A program made the translations under genes and the position numbers. Below the pieces are notes generated by a model, which did no database searches, was not told the DNA's origin, and saw nothing but the letters and a program-made list of their open reading frames with translations. A stretch of 64,000 bases of DNA from Chryseobacterium nepalense (lineage in GTDB: Bacteria; Bacteroidota; Bacteroidia; Flavobacteriales; Weeksellaceae). The DNA is taken from positions 1,922,001-1,986,000 of the forward strand of contig NZ_CP096203.1 of assembly GCF_023195755.1 (NCBI RefSeq), written 5' to 3'. Numbering within the stretch: the first letter of the stretch is position 1; each line of letters opens with the position of its first letter. Below, one piece after another: positions 63,797 through 64,000 of the stretch.

Positions 63797-64000
63797 TATG
63801 AAAATAAATTTATTCCTTCTGCTGATGGCTTCAGGCGTCATTTCAGCACAGACAACGATTACGAAAGCGTTTAACGATCCTGTAAGCGGGGAAACCGCAA
63901 ATTATTTGTCCGTTACGGGAACACCGGATAACTCGGCAACAGGTTCTAATGTAACCTTCAACAATGCTTCTCTGGGATTTGGTCCGGCGGCTGTTACCAG
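63797..64000 (+). CDS. Secreted protein, N-terminal part only
   Basis: Open frame from the ATG at 63797 to the window end: signal peptide 'MKINLFLLLMASGVISAQ', then 'TTITKAFNDPVSGETANYLS' and Thr/Asn/Gly-rich text. Such openings occur in type IX secretion substrates and surface proteins of this group, which remains to be seen from the missing C-terminus. The family is not identified. Confidence 0.6.

Overview
The window looks like chromosomal DNA of a low-GC member of the Bacteroidota, most likely a Flavobacteriia of the Weeksellaceae type (Chryseobacterium or a close relative). This is inferred from the gene set: a SusC/SusD pair, a TamB plus lipoprotein-type TamA (TamL) pair, a fused CcoN-CcoO oxidase with a one-heme CcoP, many Ala-Gln-type signal peptides, and promoters of the form TTG-N19/20-TAnnTTTG instead of -35/-10 boxes. 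Gene density is high, and most transcription units end in clear hairpin terminators.

Regions 1-23 kb are mainly housekeeping: the end of pfkA, gap, an MpaB-type oxygenase, recA, htpG, an alkyltransferase-like protein, a deoxyhypusine-synthase-like enzyme, arfB, a MenE-like ligase, tRNA-Gln, a small XRE/membrane-protein pair, ccoNO-ccoP (microaerobic respiration), and tamB-tamL followed by a YihY/BrkB membrane protein. From 24 to 28 kb lies an accessory patch: an HU-like protein, an iteron-like repeat with a perfect hairpin, an XRE regulator whose coiled-coil tail is frameshifted off, and a JAMM-motif lipoprotein followed by two nearly identical secreted proteins. From 28 to 51 kb come argS, a SusCD uptake pair, rnhB, yidC, pyrG, a YceI protein, radA, a REP-associated transposase whose flanking palindromes overlap neighbouring stop codons, an AcpH-like gene, a toxin-antitoxin pair wedged beside a DUF6702/HupE/M1-peptidase neighbourhood, and groES-groEL split by the wreck of a four-helix-bundle gene.

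From 51.5 to 59.1 kb the DNA is accessory. It holds an AT-rich HNH nuclease and an unknown gene with a shared promoter-like word, an XRE gene cut by an 83-bp-period repeat array, a secreted protein with an exact 14-residue proline repeat, several orphan genes, a second small cluster of the same array repeat, REP-like 31-bp palindromes, and a frameshifted secreted YD-like gene. The last 5 kb carry an HxlR regulator divergent from an SDR oxidoreductase and NTF2-like protein, a DUF2461 protein, a rifampin ADP-ribosyltransferase (arr), a DHFR-family reductase, and the start of a secreted protein.

No single locus is a convincing complete new defence or biosynthetic system. The most unusual signals are the 83-bp array bracketing a three-gene segment, the groES-groEL insertion with its inverted GGC(T)-rich ends, the RAYT unit using palindromes at stop codons, and the two broken regulators.
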